Shown: positions 49,190 to 58,144 of the stretch, in pieces | Layout: the number at the start of each line of letters is the position of its first letter | Numbering within the stretch: position 1 is the first letter of the stretch | Origin: Nostoc punctiforme NIES-2108 | Lineage (GTDB): Bacteria > Cyanobacteriota > Cyanobacteriia > Cyanobacteriales > Nostocaceae | Direction: 5' to 3' | DNA length: 64,000 nt | Assembly: GCA_003326195.1 (NCBI GenBank) | Contig: LXQE01000136.1 | Span: forward strand, 453,871 to 517,870 | The notes under the pieces: generated by a model | Databases searched by the model: none | What the model was told of the DNA's origin: nothing | What the model saw: the letters and a program-made list of their open reading frames with translations, nothing else | Program-made: the position numbers and the translations under genes

Positions 49190-50014
49190 ATGAATTTCTC
49201 GTCAGCACGACAATATTTTTACCAGGAGATTCAGCAGTCTGACGAGCAAATTGACCTAGCAAAGGCAGCTTTGTACATTGCACAAGAAGAATATCCGAAG
49301 CTAGACCCAGAGGAATATCTCAACGCCCTTGATACAATGGCATGGGAGCTACAAGAACGCCTGCCTGATTCAAGATATCCTTTGCGGATAGTTCAAAGTA
49401 TTAATCAGTATCTCTACGAAGATTTAAAGTTTTCTGGTAATAAAATTGACTATTACGACCCGCGCAACAGCTTTTTCAATGATGTAATTGATCGCCGATT
49501 GGGGATTCCCATTACCTTAGCGCTGATTTACCTGGAAGTTGCTCGACGGATTGATTTTCCGATGGTGGGTGTAGGAATGCCAGGACATTTCTTGATCCGC
49601 CCAGATATTCCCGATATAGAAATTTTTGTGGATGCTTTCAATGGCGGTGAAATAATATTTGCCCAAGATTGCGAGGAACGCCTATCTCAAATTTATCAGC
49701 AACCTGTGACGCTGCAACCAGAATTTTTAGCTGTAGTCAGTAATCGGCAATTTTTGGCTCGGATGTTGACAAATTTAAAATTTATTTACCTCAAACAGCA
49801 AGAGTTACAAAAAACGCTGGCAGCGGTTGAACGAATTTTGTTGCTATTTCCTGGTTTAACTTTAGAATTGCGCGATCGCGGTTTGATCTACTATCAACTC
49901 GGTTACTACCCCCAAGCCGTAGACGACTTACAAAATTATTTAGCAAAAGTTCCTGATGCCGAGGATGCATCTGTGATTCGGCGGCTACTTACCGAACTGG
50001 GTAAAGACAAGTAG
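49190..50014 (+). CDS. SirB1/transglutaminase-like protein with TPR C-terminus
   Basis: The 274-residue protein matches the SirB1-like transglutaminase-fold family. Key segments are NDVIDRRLGIPITLALIYLEVARRI (shown here in part) and GMPGHFLIRPDI with the conserved His. A C-terminal TPR-like segment (RDRGLIYYQLGYYPQAVDDL) is also typical. The usual catalytic Cys position is not obvious (the segment RLGIPITLALI holds no Cys), so it may be non-catalytic. The cellular role is unknown. Confidence 0.85.
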   Translation: MNFSSARQYFYQEIQQSDEQIDLAKAALYIAQEEYPKLDPEEYLNALDTMAWELQERLPDSRYPLRIVQSINQYLYEDLKFSGNKIDYYDPRNSFFNDVIDRRLGIPITLALIYLEVARRIDFPMVGVGMPGHFLIRPDIPDIEIFVDAFNGGEIIFAQDCEERLSQIYQQPVTLQPEFLAVVSNRQFLARMLTNLKFIYLKQQELQKTLAAVERILLLFPGLTLELRDRGLIYYQLGYYPQAVDDLQNYLAKVPDAEDASVIRRLLTELGKDK

Positions 50015-50042
50015 GGAATGGGAAGCAGGGAAAATTTTAGTA

Positions 50043-50084
50043 AGCCAATGACTAATGACTAATGACTAATGACTAATGACTAAT
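50043..50084. repeat. TAATGAC heptamer array
   Basis: Five to six tandem CAATGAC/TAATGAC units lie between two convergent genes. The same heptamer family fills the atpB-atpC spacer. Confidence 0.9.
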
Positions 50085-50523
50085 TTTGTTCTTCTGCGAC
50101 TCGTTTGAGGCGGCGCAGTTGGGCTTGCATATCTTCTTTCGTCCACGACGCAGCAAAGGTGTTGAAGCCCCAACTTACTAAGGGGTTAGGAATATCGTAC
50201 TCAAAGCGGTTGAGTAAAAGCGTTCCCTTTTCTGTGGGTTGACATTCCCAGCGATCGCGCCCTTGAAAAAATCCTTGAAATTCCCAAACTACCAAACCCG
50301 GTTGTCGTTCTACAACTACGCTATTCAAGGTGGGTTTTATTAGAGGAATTTGAATAATAAAACGACTTTTACTGCCGACATCGGTACTCCAAGCTTCGCC
50401 CACGGGTTCGCAACGGAGAACGGGGTTGAGCCAACGGTGCATGAGAGCTAAATCGCTAATACAGCGCTCCACCACCGTAGCTGTAGCATTAATTTGAATC
50501 GATTGTTCCAAAACTTGGGACAT
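50080..50523 (-). CDS. SRPBCC (START-like) family protein
   Basis: The start at 50523 gives 147 residues beginning MSQVLEQSIQINATATVVER, the usual opening of START/polyketide-cyclase folds; the frame is open for 9 codons upstream. The core includes DLALMHRWLNPVLRCEPVG and LLLNRFEYDIPN. These helix-grip proteins bind hydrophobic ligands, and no ligand can be named. It is a single gene whose end touches a heptamer array. Confidence 0.82.
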   Translation of the reverse strand: MSQVLEQSIQINATATVVERCISDLALMHRWLNPVLRCEPVGEAWSTDVGSKSRFIIQIPLIKPTLNSVVVERQPGLVVWEFQGFFQGRDRWECQPTEKGTLLLNRFEYDIPNPLVSWGFNTFAASWTKEDMQAQLRRLKRVAEEQN

Positions 50524-50760
50524 TCCACATCTTTGGTGCTGTTGCTGCAATTAGAGTAACGCAAAATTTTGGGGAATGGGGGATGAGGGGGACAAGGGGC
50601 AGTTGGAGTAAGTTTTCCCCTCTGCCCCTCTGCCTCTTATGCCCAATGCCCATAGATTAAATCAAATATGAGTAAATATGTATGTTTTTACTGGTAAATT
50701 TATAGGCAAAACACTGACTCAGTGTTTGCGGTGAATACTTAAGCTTAATTCCCGAAAACC

Positions 50761-52413
50761 ATGAACACAACTTGGCAAGGAATAACCCAGGTGATAGGAG
50801 TTGCTTTGTCCACGAGGGTGCAGCAATTTTTGGCACAATCGCCTAGCCTGCAACCAATACAACCAGCAGTGAATCAAGGAATCGCTGATGTGCAAGGTAT
50901 TGTACAACAGTTGATTTTGTTTACGCCTCGTCTTTTAGGGGCGGTAGCAATTTTACTAGTAGGTTGGCTCATTGCAGCGATCGCAGCGGCACTGACGCAA
51001 GGAATCCTCAAGCGCACAAACATAGATAACCGCATTGCCGCTGGGATAACGGGTCGTCAAGATGTTCCCCAGGTGGAGAAATTACTCTCTAGCTTAGTCT
51101 TTTGGAGCATTATCCTGTTAACTGCGGTAGCTGTTTTACAGACGTTGGATCTGGAAATAGCCTCTCAACCCCTGAATAATTTTCTTAATCAACTTATTGG
51201 CTTTTTGCCAAAGTTGGTTGGTGCTGGAATCCTTTTGGCAGCAGCCTGGTTTTTGGCGACCATTGTGAAGATTATCACTGTGCGCTCATTACAGGCATTT
51301 AACCTAGATGAGCGTTTGAATCCAGAACCAGAAGACAGAGCACCCAGCTTGAATCAGCTGTCTTTGAGTGAAACGATTGGCAATGCTTTGTATTGGTTTA
51401 TATTTTTACTGTTTCTTGCCCCAGTTTTAGATACTCTCGGACTCAGGCAGGCTCTACAACCAGTACAAGCTCTAATTACAGAAGTTCTGCTAATTCTACC
51501 GAACATTTTAGCGGCGATCTTGATTGCTGTAGTTGGCTGGTTCATCGCTAATGTAGTACGGCGGATTGTGACAAACTTGCTGGCGACAACTGGTCTTGAC
51601 CATTTAGGTAGTCGGTTGGGATTATCTGCAAGTGCGGGAGTGCAACCTCTATCGAGTATTATTGGCACAATTGTCTATGTTTTGATTTTGATCCCTGTGG
51701 CGATCGCAGCGCTCAATGCCTTGCGAATTGATGCGATATCAATACCTGCGATCGCCATGCTGCAACAGGTTCTCAACGCTCTACCTGCCATCTTTACAGC
51801 CGTGGCGATTTTGATTGTTGCCTATTTCGTCGGGCGGTTTATTGGGGACTTGGTTACAAGTATCCTCACCAATTTAGGGTTTAATAACATTTTCACTATT
51901 TTGGGTCTGACAACACCCAGCAGACGAATCGTCATCTCAACAGAATCAGCAACCCCACCGATTCCAACCCGCACTCCATCGGAAATTGTAGGCATTGTTG
52001 CCTTAGTGGGGATTATGCTGTTTGCCACGGTGGCGGCGGTGAATATCTTGAATATTCCAGCCCTGACAGCATTAGTGTCTGGTATTGTGATCGTATTCGG
52101 GCGGATTTTGGCAGGATTGGTGATTTTTGCCGTTGGCTTATTCCTGGCAAATCTGGCTTTTAACATCATTACCAGTTCCGGCGAACGCCAAGCCCAGATT
52201 TTGGGACAAGTGGCGCGGATTGCAATTATTGCCTTAGTTTCTGCAATGGCACTGCAACAGATTGGAGTTGCCAGTGATATTGTGAATTTAGCCTTTGGAC
52301 TTTTACTAGGTGCGATCGCAGTTGCTATTGCCCTAGCCTTTGGTCTTGGAGGGCGCGATATTGCAAGAGAGCAAGTTCAAGAATGGCTAAACTCTTTCAA
52401 AGGTAGAAACTAA
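50761..52413 (+). CDS. Multi-helix membrane protein of the mechanosensitive-channel 'TM_helix' type
   Basis: The 550-residue protein contains repeated conserved helices of the MscS-associated type, for example LLGAVAILLVGWLIAAIAAAL, LVGAGILLAAAWFLATIV and ILAAILIAVVGWFIANVVRRIV. The pattern recurs at least five times, each with a GW or similar pair. The MscS beta domain is not seen. Membrane location is certain. Channel function is inferred from the family. A possible long hairpin follows at 52521-52595. Confidence 0.85.
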   Translation: MNTTWQGITQVIGVALSTRVQQFLAQSPSLQPIQPAVNQGIADVQGIVQQLILFTPRLLGAVAILLVGWLIAAIAAALTQGILKRTNIDNRIAAGITGRQDVPQVEKLLSSLVFWSIILLTAVAVLQTLDLEIASQPLNNFLNQLIGFLPKLVGAGILLAAAWFLATIVKIITVRSLQAFNLDERLNPEPEDRAPSLNQLSLSETIGNALYWFIFLLFLAPVLDTLGLRQALQPVQALITEVLLILPNILAAILIAVVGWFIANVVRRIVTNLLATTGLDHLGSRLGLSASAGVQPLSSIIGTIVYVLILIPVAIAALNALRIDAISIPAIAMLQQVLNALPAIFTAVAILIVAYFVGRFIGDLVTSILTNLGFNNIFTILGLTTPSRRIVISTESATPPIPTRTPSEIVGIVALVGIMLFATVAAVNILNIPALTALVSGIVIVFGRILAGLVIFAVGLFLANLAFNIITSSGERQAQILGQVARIAIIALVSAMALQQIGVASDIVNLAFGLLLGAIAVAIALAFGLGGRDIAREQVQEWLNSFKGRN

Positions 52414-52893
52414 AAATTGATGAAGGCGCAATTTCATCTGTAAATCTGGGAAAGTGCAGACGTAAGCATCAATTGTGCAGAACATCTATCAGCAATTTTA
52501 CCTAAGAGGTTAAAAGTTAGAGCTTAGAAACTCGGAGTTTGAGTAGAGAACTCGTAATATCAAGTTCTGAAGCTCAAGTTCCGAGTTTTAAAGCTCAATT
52601 TAATCGTATTTTCCGAGTCACCATTTTTACTAGCGTAAGTGAGAAATTCTTTAGTCTTAAGGAAAGTTGGGGATAAAGCAAGGACGCTTAGGCGCAGCCT
52701 TTCGTAGACATCGCAAGAAGGCAGGGCGTAGTCCATCACAGTAATAATCAATTCTCCCAAAATTACCGCTTTTCAAAGCCCTTCGTCAGCGACACCGACG
52801 CAATGCCGTCAGGTCGCTTGACATTTGGGCTTCTGCCTTAATTTGACACCTATGCCACCCCACAATATTGGATAATTTATTTCTTGGAGTTCC
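52414..52893. other. Intergenic region with hairpin and dispersed repeats
   Basis: A ~23-bp imperfect stem pairs 52521-52543 with 52573-52595 (AAACTCGG and CCGAGTTT). A repeat block of the CGCAGCCTTTCGTAGACATC type lies around 52,680-52,740. Around 52,780-52,820 is CGTCAGCGACACCGACGC. No gene is supported. Confidence 0.55.
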
Positions 52894-53223
52894 CTAATTT
52901 AAAGCATCAGCGATCTGAATACCAAGGTGCTGCAATGCTTTTTCTTTCACAAATTCAGCTGCACTACGAGCCGATTCAGCCAAAATCGTATCGGTGTTTG
53001 GAGTCAGCTTCAGCGCTCCTCCCAGGTATCCCAAAGCTTTGCAATAATAATCAGTTAAGTTGGTAAATGACAGTCTCTTGACAGTTTGATGATCGCCACT
53101 TTGAAAAGCTGTTAACGCTTTGTAATGTAAATCATTTTCTAGCTTTCCTAGTACTTCAAGAATTGCACTTACAGCTTTATCGACTTTTTCTTGTGTTAGT
53201 TCTGTGGATACTTTTGCTTGCAT
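52894..53223 (-). CDS. Small helical protein downstream of pyrE, unknown function
   Basis: The ATG at 53223 has AGGAG 8 bases upstream, which decides the start over a longer frame reaching into pyrE. The 109-residue product is helix-rich (VDKAVSAILEVLGKLEND, ESARSAAEFVKEKALQHLG), has no signal peptide, and belongs to no family I recognise. It starts 16 bp after the pyrE stop on the same strand, so it is probably co-transcribed. It could sense or assist nucleotide metabolism, but that is only suggested by position. Confidence 0.8.
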   Translation of the reverse strand: MQAKVSTELTQEKVDKAVSAILEVLGKLENDLHYKALTAFQSGDHQTVKRLSFTNLTDYYCKALGYLGGALKLTPNTDTILAESARSAAEFVKEKALQHLGIQIADALN

Positions 53224-53239
53224 GTTTATCTCCTTTTGT

Positions 53240-53863
53240 TCATGAATTTGCAAGTTGTCGATAGCGTTCTTGAACTTCCTGAATCGAAAACAAAGTTTCA
53301 AACTTCAACCCCGCTGACTGGTACAACTCACCTCCCCCTTGTTGTCGATCTACTAGTGAAATTACTTGATTTACGGTATAACCTGCATCTTTAAGACGCT
53401 CAACCGCTTTGAGAGCAGATTGCCCAGTTGTTACTACATCTTCCAAAACTACTACTTTTGCGCCCTCTGGTAAACTGGGACCTTCTATATAAGCTCTTGT
53501 TCCATAACCCTTGGCTTCCTTGCGAATAATCAGTGCTGGTATTGGGCGGTTTTCATAAACAGAAACTATACTCACTGCTGTCACAATTGGGTCAGCCCCC
53601 ATTGTTAAACCACCTACAGCCTGTGTATCTACAGGTAATAAAGGAAATAGTAACCGTCCGACTGCTAAAGCGCCTTGAGGATGGAGTGTTACCTGTGTCT
53701 TATTGACGTAATAAGAACTACGTAGCCCAGAAGATAGGAGAAAATCACCTTCTTGATAAGCAAGTTGGCAAAATAAATCTAGTAGCTTGTGGCGTAAAGC
53801 GGTCAAATCAGAAGTGGTTGCCCAAATATCAGAGTGGGTAAGAGTTTCAGTAGGATACGTCAT
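53240..53863 (-). CDS. pyrE: Orotate phosphoribosyltransferase
   Basis: The 207-residue enzyme has the PRPP-binding loop VVVLEDVVTTGQSALKAVE, the RSSYYVNKTQVTLHP segment, and LIIRKEAKGYGTRAYIEGP with the catalytic lysines. It makes orotidine-5'-phosphate from orotate and PRPP in pyrimidine synthesis. Length and motifs are standard. Confidence 0.95.
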   Translation of the reverse strand: MTYPTETLTHSDIWATTSDLTALRHKLLDLFCQLAYQEGDFLLSSGLRSSYYVNKTQVTLHPQGALAVGRLLFPLLPVDTQAVGGLTMGADPIVTAVSIVSVYENRPIPALIIRKEAKGYGTRAYIEGPSLPEGAKVVVLEDVVTTGQSALKAVERLKDAGYTVNQVISLVDRQQGGGELYQSAGLKFETLFSIQEVQERYRQLANS

Positions 53864-53969
53864 TACAAAACATTAAAAGTTGTGCTACACCAAAGGTTGA
53901 ACTCATCAGAGTTCTGAACTTCAGCATAAATTAAGATTCGCCCAAAGCAAAAGTTGAGGAGTCAGAAAC

Positions 53970-54401
53970 GTGCGTATAAAATTTAAAACCTTTAGTGGTT
54001 TATTGGTGCTGCTTGCTGCTGGTATTGCTTTTCCCTCTATTGCATCTGCCGAAACGGCAACACCAAATTCTGAAACTACGAATGATGTATTTGAACGAGC
54101 TTATTTTCGTCACGATCGCAATTTCTACGAAAATGGCGGTCTCAAGCGTCAGCTAGACTCATTTTTCGGATCTGGTTCTGGTTTCGGTGGTTCCTTCCCA
54201 GAAAATGAAATTGCCCGCGACGCTAACTTGGTTAATACTTTATATCATGATGCCCTGACTCAGCAAGTTGGCAACGATCCTTATATTCGTACTCCTGATT
54301 TACCAAATCCTTATGACACATCGTTGCTCGTGTCTCCTCGCTATAGCAACAAACTTAAAGTAGGAACAGAATTCAGGTTTGAAACTTTACCATCTCGGTA
54401 A
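53970..54401 (+). CDS. Exported small hypothetical protein
   Basis: A GTG start at 53970 is supported by GAGGAG 9 bases upstream. The 143-residue product has a signal peptide (LLVLLAAGIAFPSIASAE). The mature, polar domain contains FERAYFRHDRNFYENGG and SGSGFGGSFPENEI, with a C-terminal KVGTEFRFETLPSR. I do not recognise the family. It is divergent from pyrE and followed by a tRNA on the other strand. Confidence 0.8.
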   Translation: MRIKFKTFSGLLVLLAAGIAFPSIASAETATPNSETTNDVFERAYFRHDRNFYENGGLKRQLDSFFGSGSGFGGSFPENEIARDANLVNTLYHDALTQQVGNDPYIRTPDLPNPYDTSLLVSPRYSNKLKVGTEFRFETLPSR

Positions 54402-54492
54402 GATTGGGGAGTGGGGAGTGGGAAAATGCAGGTACAAGGAGAATAAACCATGACCAATGCCCCATGCCCCGTGCCCATTTTTGATGATTCAG

Positions 54493-54565
54493 TGCGCCCT
54501 GCTGGAATCGAACCAGCCTGAAGACGAATTATGAGTTCGTTGCCTCCCCAATCGGCCAAAGGCGC
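54493..54565 (-). tRNA. tRNA with CAU anticodon (probably tRNA-Ile2; possibly elongator tRNA-Met)
   Basis: The 73-nt cloverleaf reads on the minus strand. The acceptor stem is GCGCCTT/AGGGCGC with one G-U pair. A 3-bp D stem follows, then anticodon stem ACGAA/TTCGT with loop CTCATAA, and T arm GCTGG-TTCGATT-CCAGC, with discriminator A. CCA is not encoded. G1-C72 pairing rules out initiator tRNA. Similarity to plastid trnI-CAU (AACTCATAATT, TGGC.GA) suggests the lysidine-modified isoleucine tRNA. Confidence 0.93.
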
Positions 54566-54859
54566 TTGTTTTTTGGTTTGTGGGTTGCTACGAGCAAATT
54601 ACTTCAACTCTTCGTCAACCTTATTTGCTAATTTTAGAGTGAGAAAAATACCTCACGCACTGAGTTTAGCCAATTCCATGAATATAGCACAAATTTACCA
54701 CGTGTGAATACTGGACAATAGTTTACTAGATTTTTATACTACATAATTTGATCATAGATATAGTGCAAACTAATATTGATTAAGTTCCTTTAAGGATTGA
54801 GGTCAAAAGCTTCACTATTCTTAAATAGACCAGCATTCTATTGTGATAGCTTGTCAGCG

Positions 54860-55561
54860 ATGAAAATAAATTCTACTGTACTTCTTACTTTGATTTTGTT
54901 AATTCTGATGATGGGAGCAGGTTCTGTGAGCGCGTTTTTGGGCTTTGAACTGGGGAGTTCAGCACTTAAAGGCGTGACTACACCAGATGGGCGTCCTACA
55001 ACCAAATTTGCCAGCAATAAGGCAAATAACTCCCAACAGGGAGGGCTAGTGCTATTAAAAGAGGAAGAAATTCTGAAAATTGTCAAGGCGCGAATTGAGG
55101 GTAAGACCAAAGCCGCTAAATCGGAAAAGCCAGAAGAAGATGATGAAGAAACCAATAGCAGCAAGCAGAAGCCAGAGGAAAAACCCCCAGAAGTAGTTGA
55201 AGAAAAGCCCCTACCAGGTTTTCCGGTTACTGCTCAAAGTCAGGGTGTAACAATGACTGTGCAATCTGCTCGCTACTCTGGTGGTGATTTACTACTGAAA
55301 GTGAAAATGCAGAACAAAGGTAAGGATTCTGTGCGTTTCCTATATAGTTTTTTAGATGTTACCGATGACAAAGGACGAACCCTGAGTGCAAGTACAGAGG
55401 GTTTACCAACAGAATTGCCTGTAAATGGACCAGCATTTTCAGGTACAGTAAGCATTCCTACAGCTTTACTTGATGATGTCAAGAAAATATCGCTTGCTCT
55501 GACTGATTATCCCGCTCAACAATTGAAGCTAGAGGCATCGAATATTCCTGTAGAAAGGTAG
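54860..55561 (+). CDS. Exported protein with charged linker and beta-domain
   Basis: The ATG at 54860 starts 233 residues; the frame is open to 54797. An N-terminal hydrophobic helix (TVLLTLILLILMMGAGSVSAF) is a signal peptide or anchor. A lysine/glutamate/proline-rich linker follows (KSEKPEEDDEETNSSKQKPE). The ~100-residue beta-rich domain (VTMTVQSARYSGGDLLLKVK, RFLYSFLDVTDDKGRTL) resembles periplasmic immunoglobulin-like domains. No known family was recognised. A heptamer array begins 2 bp after its stop. Confidence 0.78.
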   Translation: MKINSTVLLTLILLILMMGAGSVSAFLGFELGSSALKGVTTPDGRPTTKFASNKANNSQQGGLVLLKEEEILKIVKARIEGKTKAAKSEKPEEDDEETNSSKQKPEEKPPEVVEEKPLPGFPVTAQSQGVTMTVQSARYSGGDLLLKVKMQNKGKDSVRFLYSFLDVTDDKGRTLSASTEGLPTELPVNGPAFSGTVSIPTALLDDVKKISLALTDYPAQQLKLEASNIPVER

Positions 55562-55562
55562 A

Positions 55563-55613
55563 TTGGCATTGGGCATTGGGCATTGGGCATTGGGCATTGG
55601 GCATTGGGCATTG
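55563..55613. repeat. GGGCATT heptamer array
   Basis: Six to seven tandem GGGCATT units fill the spacer between this protein gene and the CNNM/CorC gene. The same heptamer flanks the ruvB repeat block at 38527. Confidence 0.92.
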
Positions 55614-55668
55614 AGAATTGGTGATTATATGTTATTTTTTACCATTCCCTATTCCCTATTCCCCCTAA

Positions 55669-57093
55669 ATGGAGGGCGTGAGTTTTACACGAGCTTTGGC
55701 GGTGAGTGGTTTTCCTAATTTAAGTTTGATAGAAGTGGCGCTGCGGTTGTTGTCAGTGCTACTACTGATTGCCATAAATGCCTTTTTTGTGACGGCGGAA
55801 TTTTCGATGGTGAGCGTGCGGCGATCGCGTATTCACCAGCTAGTTAAGGCTGGGGATATTCCAGCGATCGCTGTAGAAATGTTACAACGCAGTATTGACC
55901 GACTGCTATCTACCACCCAGTTAGGTATTACCCTCTCTAGTTTGGCGCTGGGATGGATTGGCGAAAGTACAATTGTTGTGCTGGTGAATGCCTGGCTAAG
56001 ATCCTGGCCTCTACCCAGTGGGATGACTACCTTCCTCGCCCATTCCCTATCAATTCCTATCGCCTTTTTCTTGATTGCCTATTTGCAAATTGTGATCGGA
56101 GAATTATGTCCCAAATCTTTAGCCATGCTGTACTCAGAACAGCTAGCAAGGTTTTTGGGGCCTCCGGTAAAAGCGATCGTGCGTTTTTTTGGCCCCTTCA
56201 TCTGGATTCTTAACCAATCCACTCGTTTTTTATTACGAATTTTTGGCATCCAATACACAGGTCAAGGCTGGCGACCGCCTGTAACTCCCGAAGAATTGCA
56301 ATTGATCATCTCTACAGAATGGGGGTCTACTGGGTTACAGCGTGCGGAGCGAGAATTGCTCAATAATGTCTTCGAGTTTGGAGATGTCATGGCGCAAGAT
56401 GTGATGATCCCGCGCACCAGTATTATCACACTGCCAAAAGATGCTAGCTTCCAGACATTACTCAGGGAAATGGCTTCTACTGGTTACTCTCGCTATCCTG
56501 TGATTGGTGAATCTTTGGATGATGTTCGCGGTATTGTTTATTTTAAAGATTTGGCACAACCTTTGGCAGTAGGAAAGCTCAGTTTAGACACACAGATCCA
56601 ACCTTGGATGCGTCCCGCTCGATTTGTTCCAGAACATACGCCCTTGAGTGAACTTTTGCCCATGATGCAGCAAGAGAAACCCGCTATGGTCATGGTAGTG
56701 AATGAATTTGGCGGTACTGTGGGACTAGTGACAATCAAAGATGTCATTGCCGAAATTATTGGCGATCCCAGCGACCTTGAAAGCAGTGAAGATTTACTGA
56801 TTCAGATGCTAGGTGAGCAAAAATTTTTGGTGCAAGCACAAATCAACCTTGAAGACCTCAACGAAGTTTTGCATCTCAATTTGCCCCTGACCAGAGAATA
56901 CCAAACACTAGGGGGCTTTTTGCTGTATGAGTTACAGAAAATTCCGGCCATTGGCGAAACCTTTTGTTATCAAAATCTCGAATTCACGGTGGTCTCGATT
57001 GTTGGCCCACGCCTGCATCAAATTCAACTGCGACGGTTAGAGGAAGAGGGGAGAGCAGAGGAGCAGAGGAGCAGAGGAGCAGAGGGGAAATAA
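55669..57093 (+). CDS. Hemolysin family / CNNM-CorC-type transporter (DUF21-CBS-CorC_HlyC)
   Basis: The 474-residue protein has a DUF21 membrane domain (~20-210, four hydrophobic segments, FFVTAEFSMVSVRRSR). A CBS pair follows (~235-350, VMIPRTSIITL, GIVYFKDLAQPL), and a CorC_HlyC domain lies at ~370-450 (YQTLGGFLLYELQKI). Related proteins export Mg2+ or other divalent cations. The last ~12 residues (EEQRSRGAEG) come from an 8-bp tandem repeat, so the C-terminus has been extended by repeat expansion. ATG 55669 is used; GTG 55678 is an alternative. Confidence 0.9.
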   Translation: MEGVSFTRALAVSGFPNLSLIEVALRLLSVLLLIAINAFFVTAEFSMVSVRRSRIHQLVKAGDIPAIAVEMLQRSIDRLLSTTQLGITLSSLALGWIGESTIVVLVNAWLRSWPLPSGMTTFLAHSLSIPIAFFLIAYLQIVIGELCPKSLAMLYSEQLARFLGPPVKAIVRFFGPFIWILNQSTRFLLRIFGIQYTGQGWRPPVTPEELQLIISTEWGSTGLQRAERELLNNVFEFGDVMAQDVMIPRTSIITLPKDASFQTLLREMASTGYSRYPVIGESLDDVRGIVYFKDLAQPLAVGKLSLDTQIQPWMRPARFVPEHTPLSELLPMMQQEKPAMVMVVNEFGGTVGLVTIKDVIAEIIGDPSDLESSEDLLIQMLGEQKFLVQAQINLEDLNEVLHLNLPLTREYQTLGGFLLYELQKIPAIGETFCYQNLEFTVVSIVGPRLHQIQLRRLEEEGRAEEQRSRGAEGK

Positions 57094-57126
57094 TCTGCCC
57101 AATGCCCAATGCCCAATGCCCAATGT
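57053..57126. repeat. Octamer array at the CorC-like 3' end plus GCCCAAT heptamers
   Basis: GAGCAGAG repeats four times at 57053-57084, inside the coding end of the CorC-like gene. After the stop, GCCCAAT heptamers fill 57096-57126 up to the convergent queC stop. Confidence 0.9.
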
Positions 57127-57128
57127 CT

Positions 57129-57806
57129 CTACTGTGCATACACCAGTGGATCGACAAGTTCCAATTCAGCAAAAGCTGCTAGCCGCAAGCGACAAGAATC
57201 ACATACACCGCAGGCGACATCTCCACCAGCATAGCAAGACCAAGTTAGTTCCCAAGGAACTCCCAATTGGTTCCCCAGTTGGATGATTTCGGTTTTTTTC
57301 AGGTTGATTAGGGGTGCAACAATATTAATTGGTTGTCCCTCACGCCCTTGTTTGGTTCCTAAGCGAAAAACTTCCTGCATTGCTTGGATATAGTCGGGGC
57401 GACAATCAGGATATCCTGAGTAATCTAGGGCATTAACGCCGATATAGACACGCTCTGCTGCGATCGCTTCGGCGAAACCAAGAGCAAAGCTTAAAAAGAT
57501 GGTATTACGAGCCGGAACATAAGTGACAGGAATATTTTGAGACATTTCATCCAGCGATCGCTCCTGGGGTAAATCAATGGCATTATCAGTAAGGGCCGAA
57601 CCGCCCCATTGTCGTAAGTCAAAGCTAACTACCTGATGTTTTGCGATCGCAGCTTTTTGAGCGACACTGAGCGCTGACTGTAACTCTCGTCGATGTCGCT
57701 GCTGGTAATCAAAGGAAATAGCATGACATTCACAGCCATCAGCTTGAGCTTTGTACAGAATTGTGGAAGAGTCCAATCCTCCAGATAACAGAATTACAGC
57801 TTTCAT
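57129..57806 (-). CDS. queC: 7-cyano-7-deazaguanine synthase
   Basis: The 225-residue enzyme starts MKAVILLSGGLDSSTIL with the ATP-pyrophosphatase PP-loop SGGLDSS. It ends with the zinc-binding cysteines CYAGGDVACGVCDSCRLRL. QueC converts 7-carboxy-7-deazaguanine to preQ0, the precursor of queuosine in tRNA. No other que gene is in the window. Confidence 0.96.
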   Translation of the reverse strand: MKAVILLSGGLDSSTILYKAQADGCECHAISFDYQQRHRRELQSALSVAQKAAIAKHQVVSFDLRQWGGSALTDNAIDLPQERSLDEMSQNIPVTYVPARNTIFLSFALGFAEAIAAERVYIGVNALDYSGYPDCRPDYIQAMQEVFRLGTKQGREGQPINIVAPLINLKKTEIIQLGNQLGVPWELTWSCYAGGDVACGVCDSCRLRLAAFAELELVDPLVYAQ

Positions 57807-58144
57807 CTCGGTTGCAAATTTTGGATTTCAAATCACTGAATCAAACCTTAACAAGATGCCAGAAAGCAATGCCAAGGAGAATTTATACTTAAGTCTTACT
57901 GAAAGCTTTCAAGTTAATAAAAATACATATATTTTTATAGAAAGTGTAAAATCCAAAGCAAACTCGAAATATCTATACAAAAGATATTTGGATTACGGGA
58001 ACCGATCACAAACTTTGAAATTCTTCATAAACATAGGCTCTATGTTACCATCTGGATGGTTTTAGACGGATCGTAACCGGCTTTCGAGTATAAACGCCAA
58101 CGGCCGTAGCGTCTCTAAATTTGGTGGTTGAGGAGAGAATAATA
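57807..58144. other. Intergenic region between queC and an oxidoreductase gene
   Basis: This is a divergent promoter region of 338 bases. A 104-codon frame at 57751-58065 (+) overlaps queC antisense and looks like chance. Near the right end a ~GCCAACGGCCGTAGCG segment resembles dispersed-repeat sequence. No gene is assigned. Confidence 0.5.

Noticed and set aside
49045..49242. 65-codon frame before the SirB1-like gene
   Set aside because: It overlaps the real start in another frame and has no recognisable motif.
57751..58065. 104-codon plus-strand frame antisense to the queC start
   Set aside because: It overlaps a certain gene, has no ribosome binding site and shows no domain pattern.
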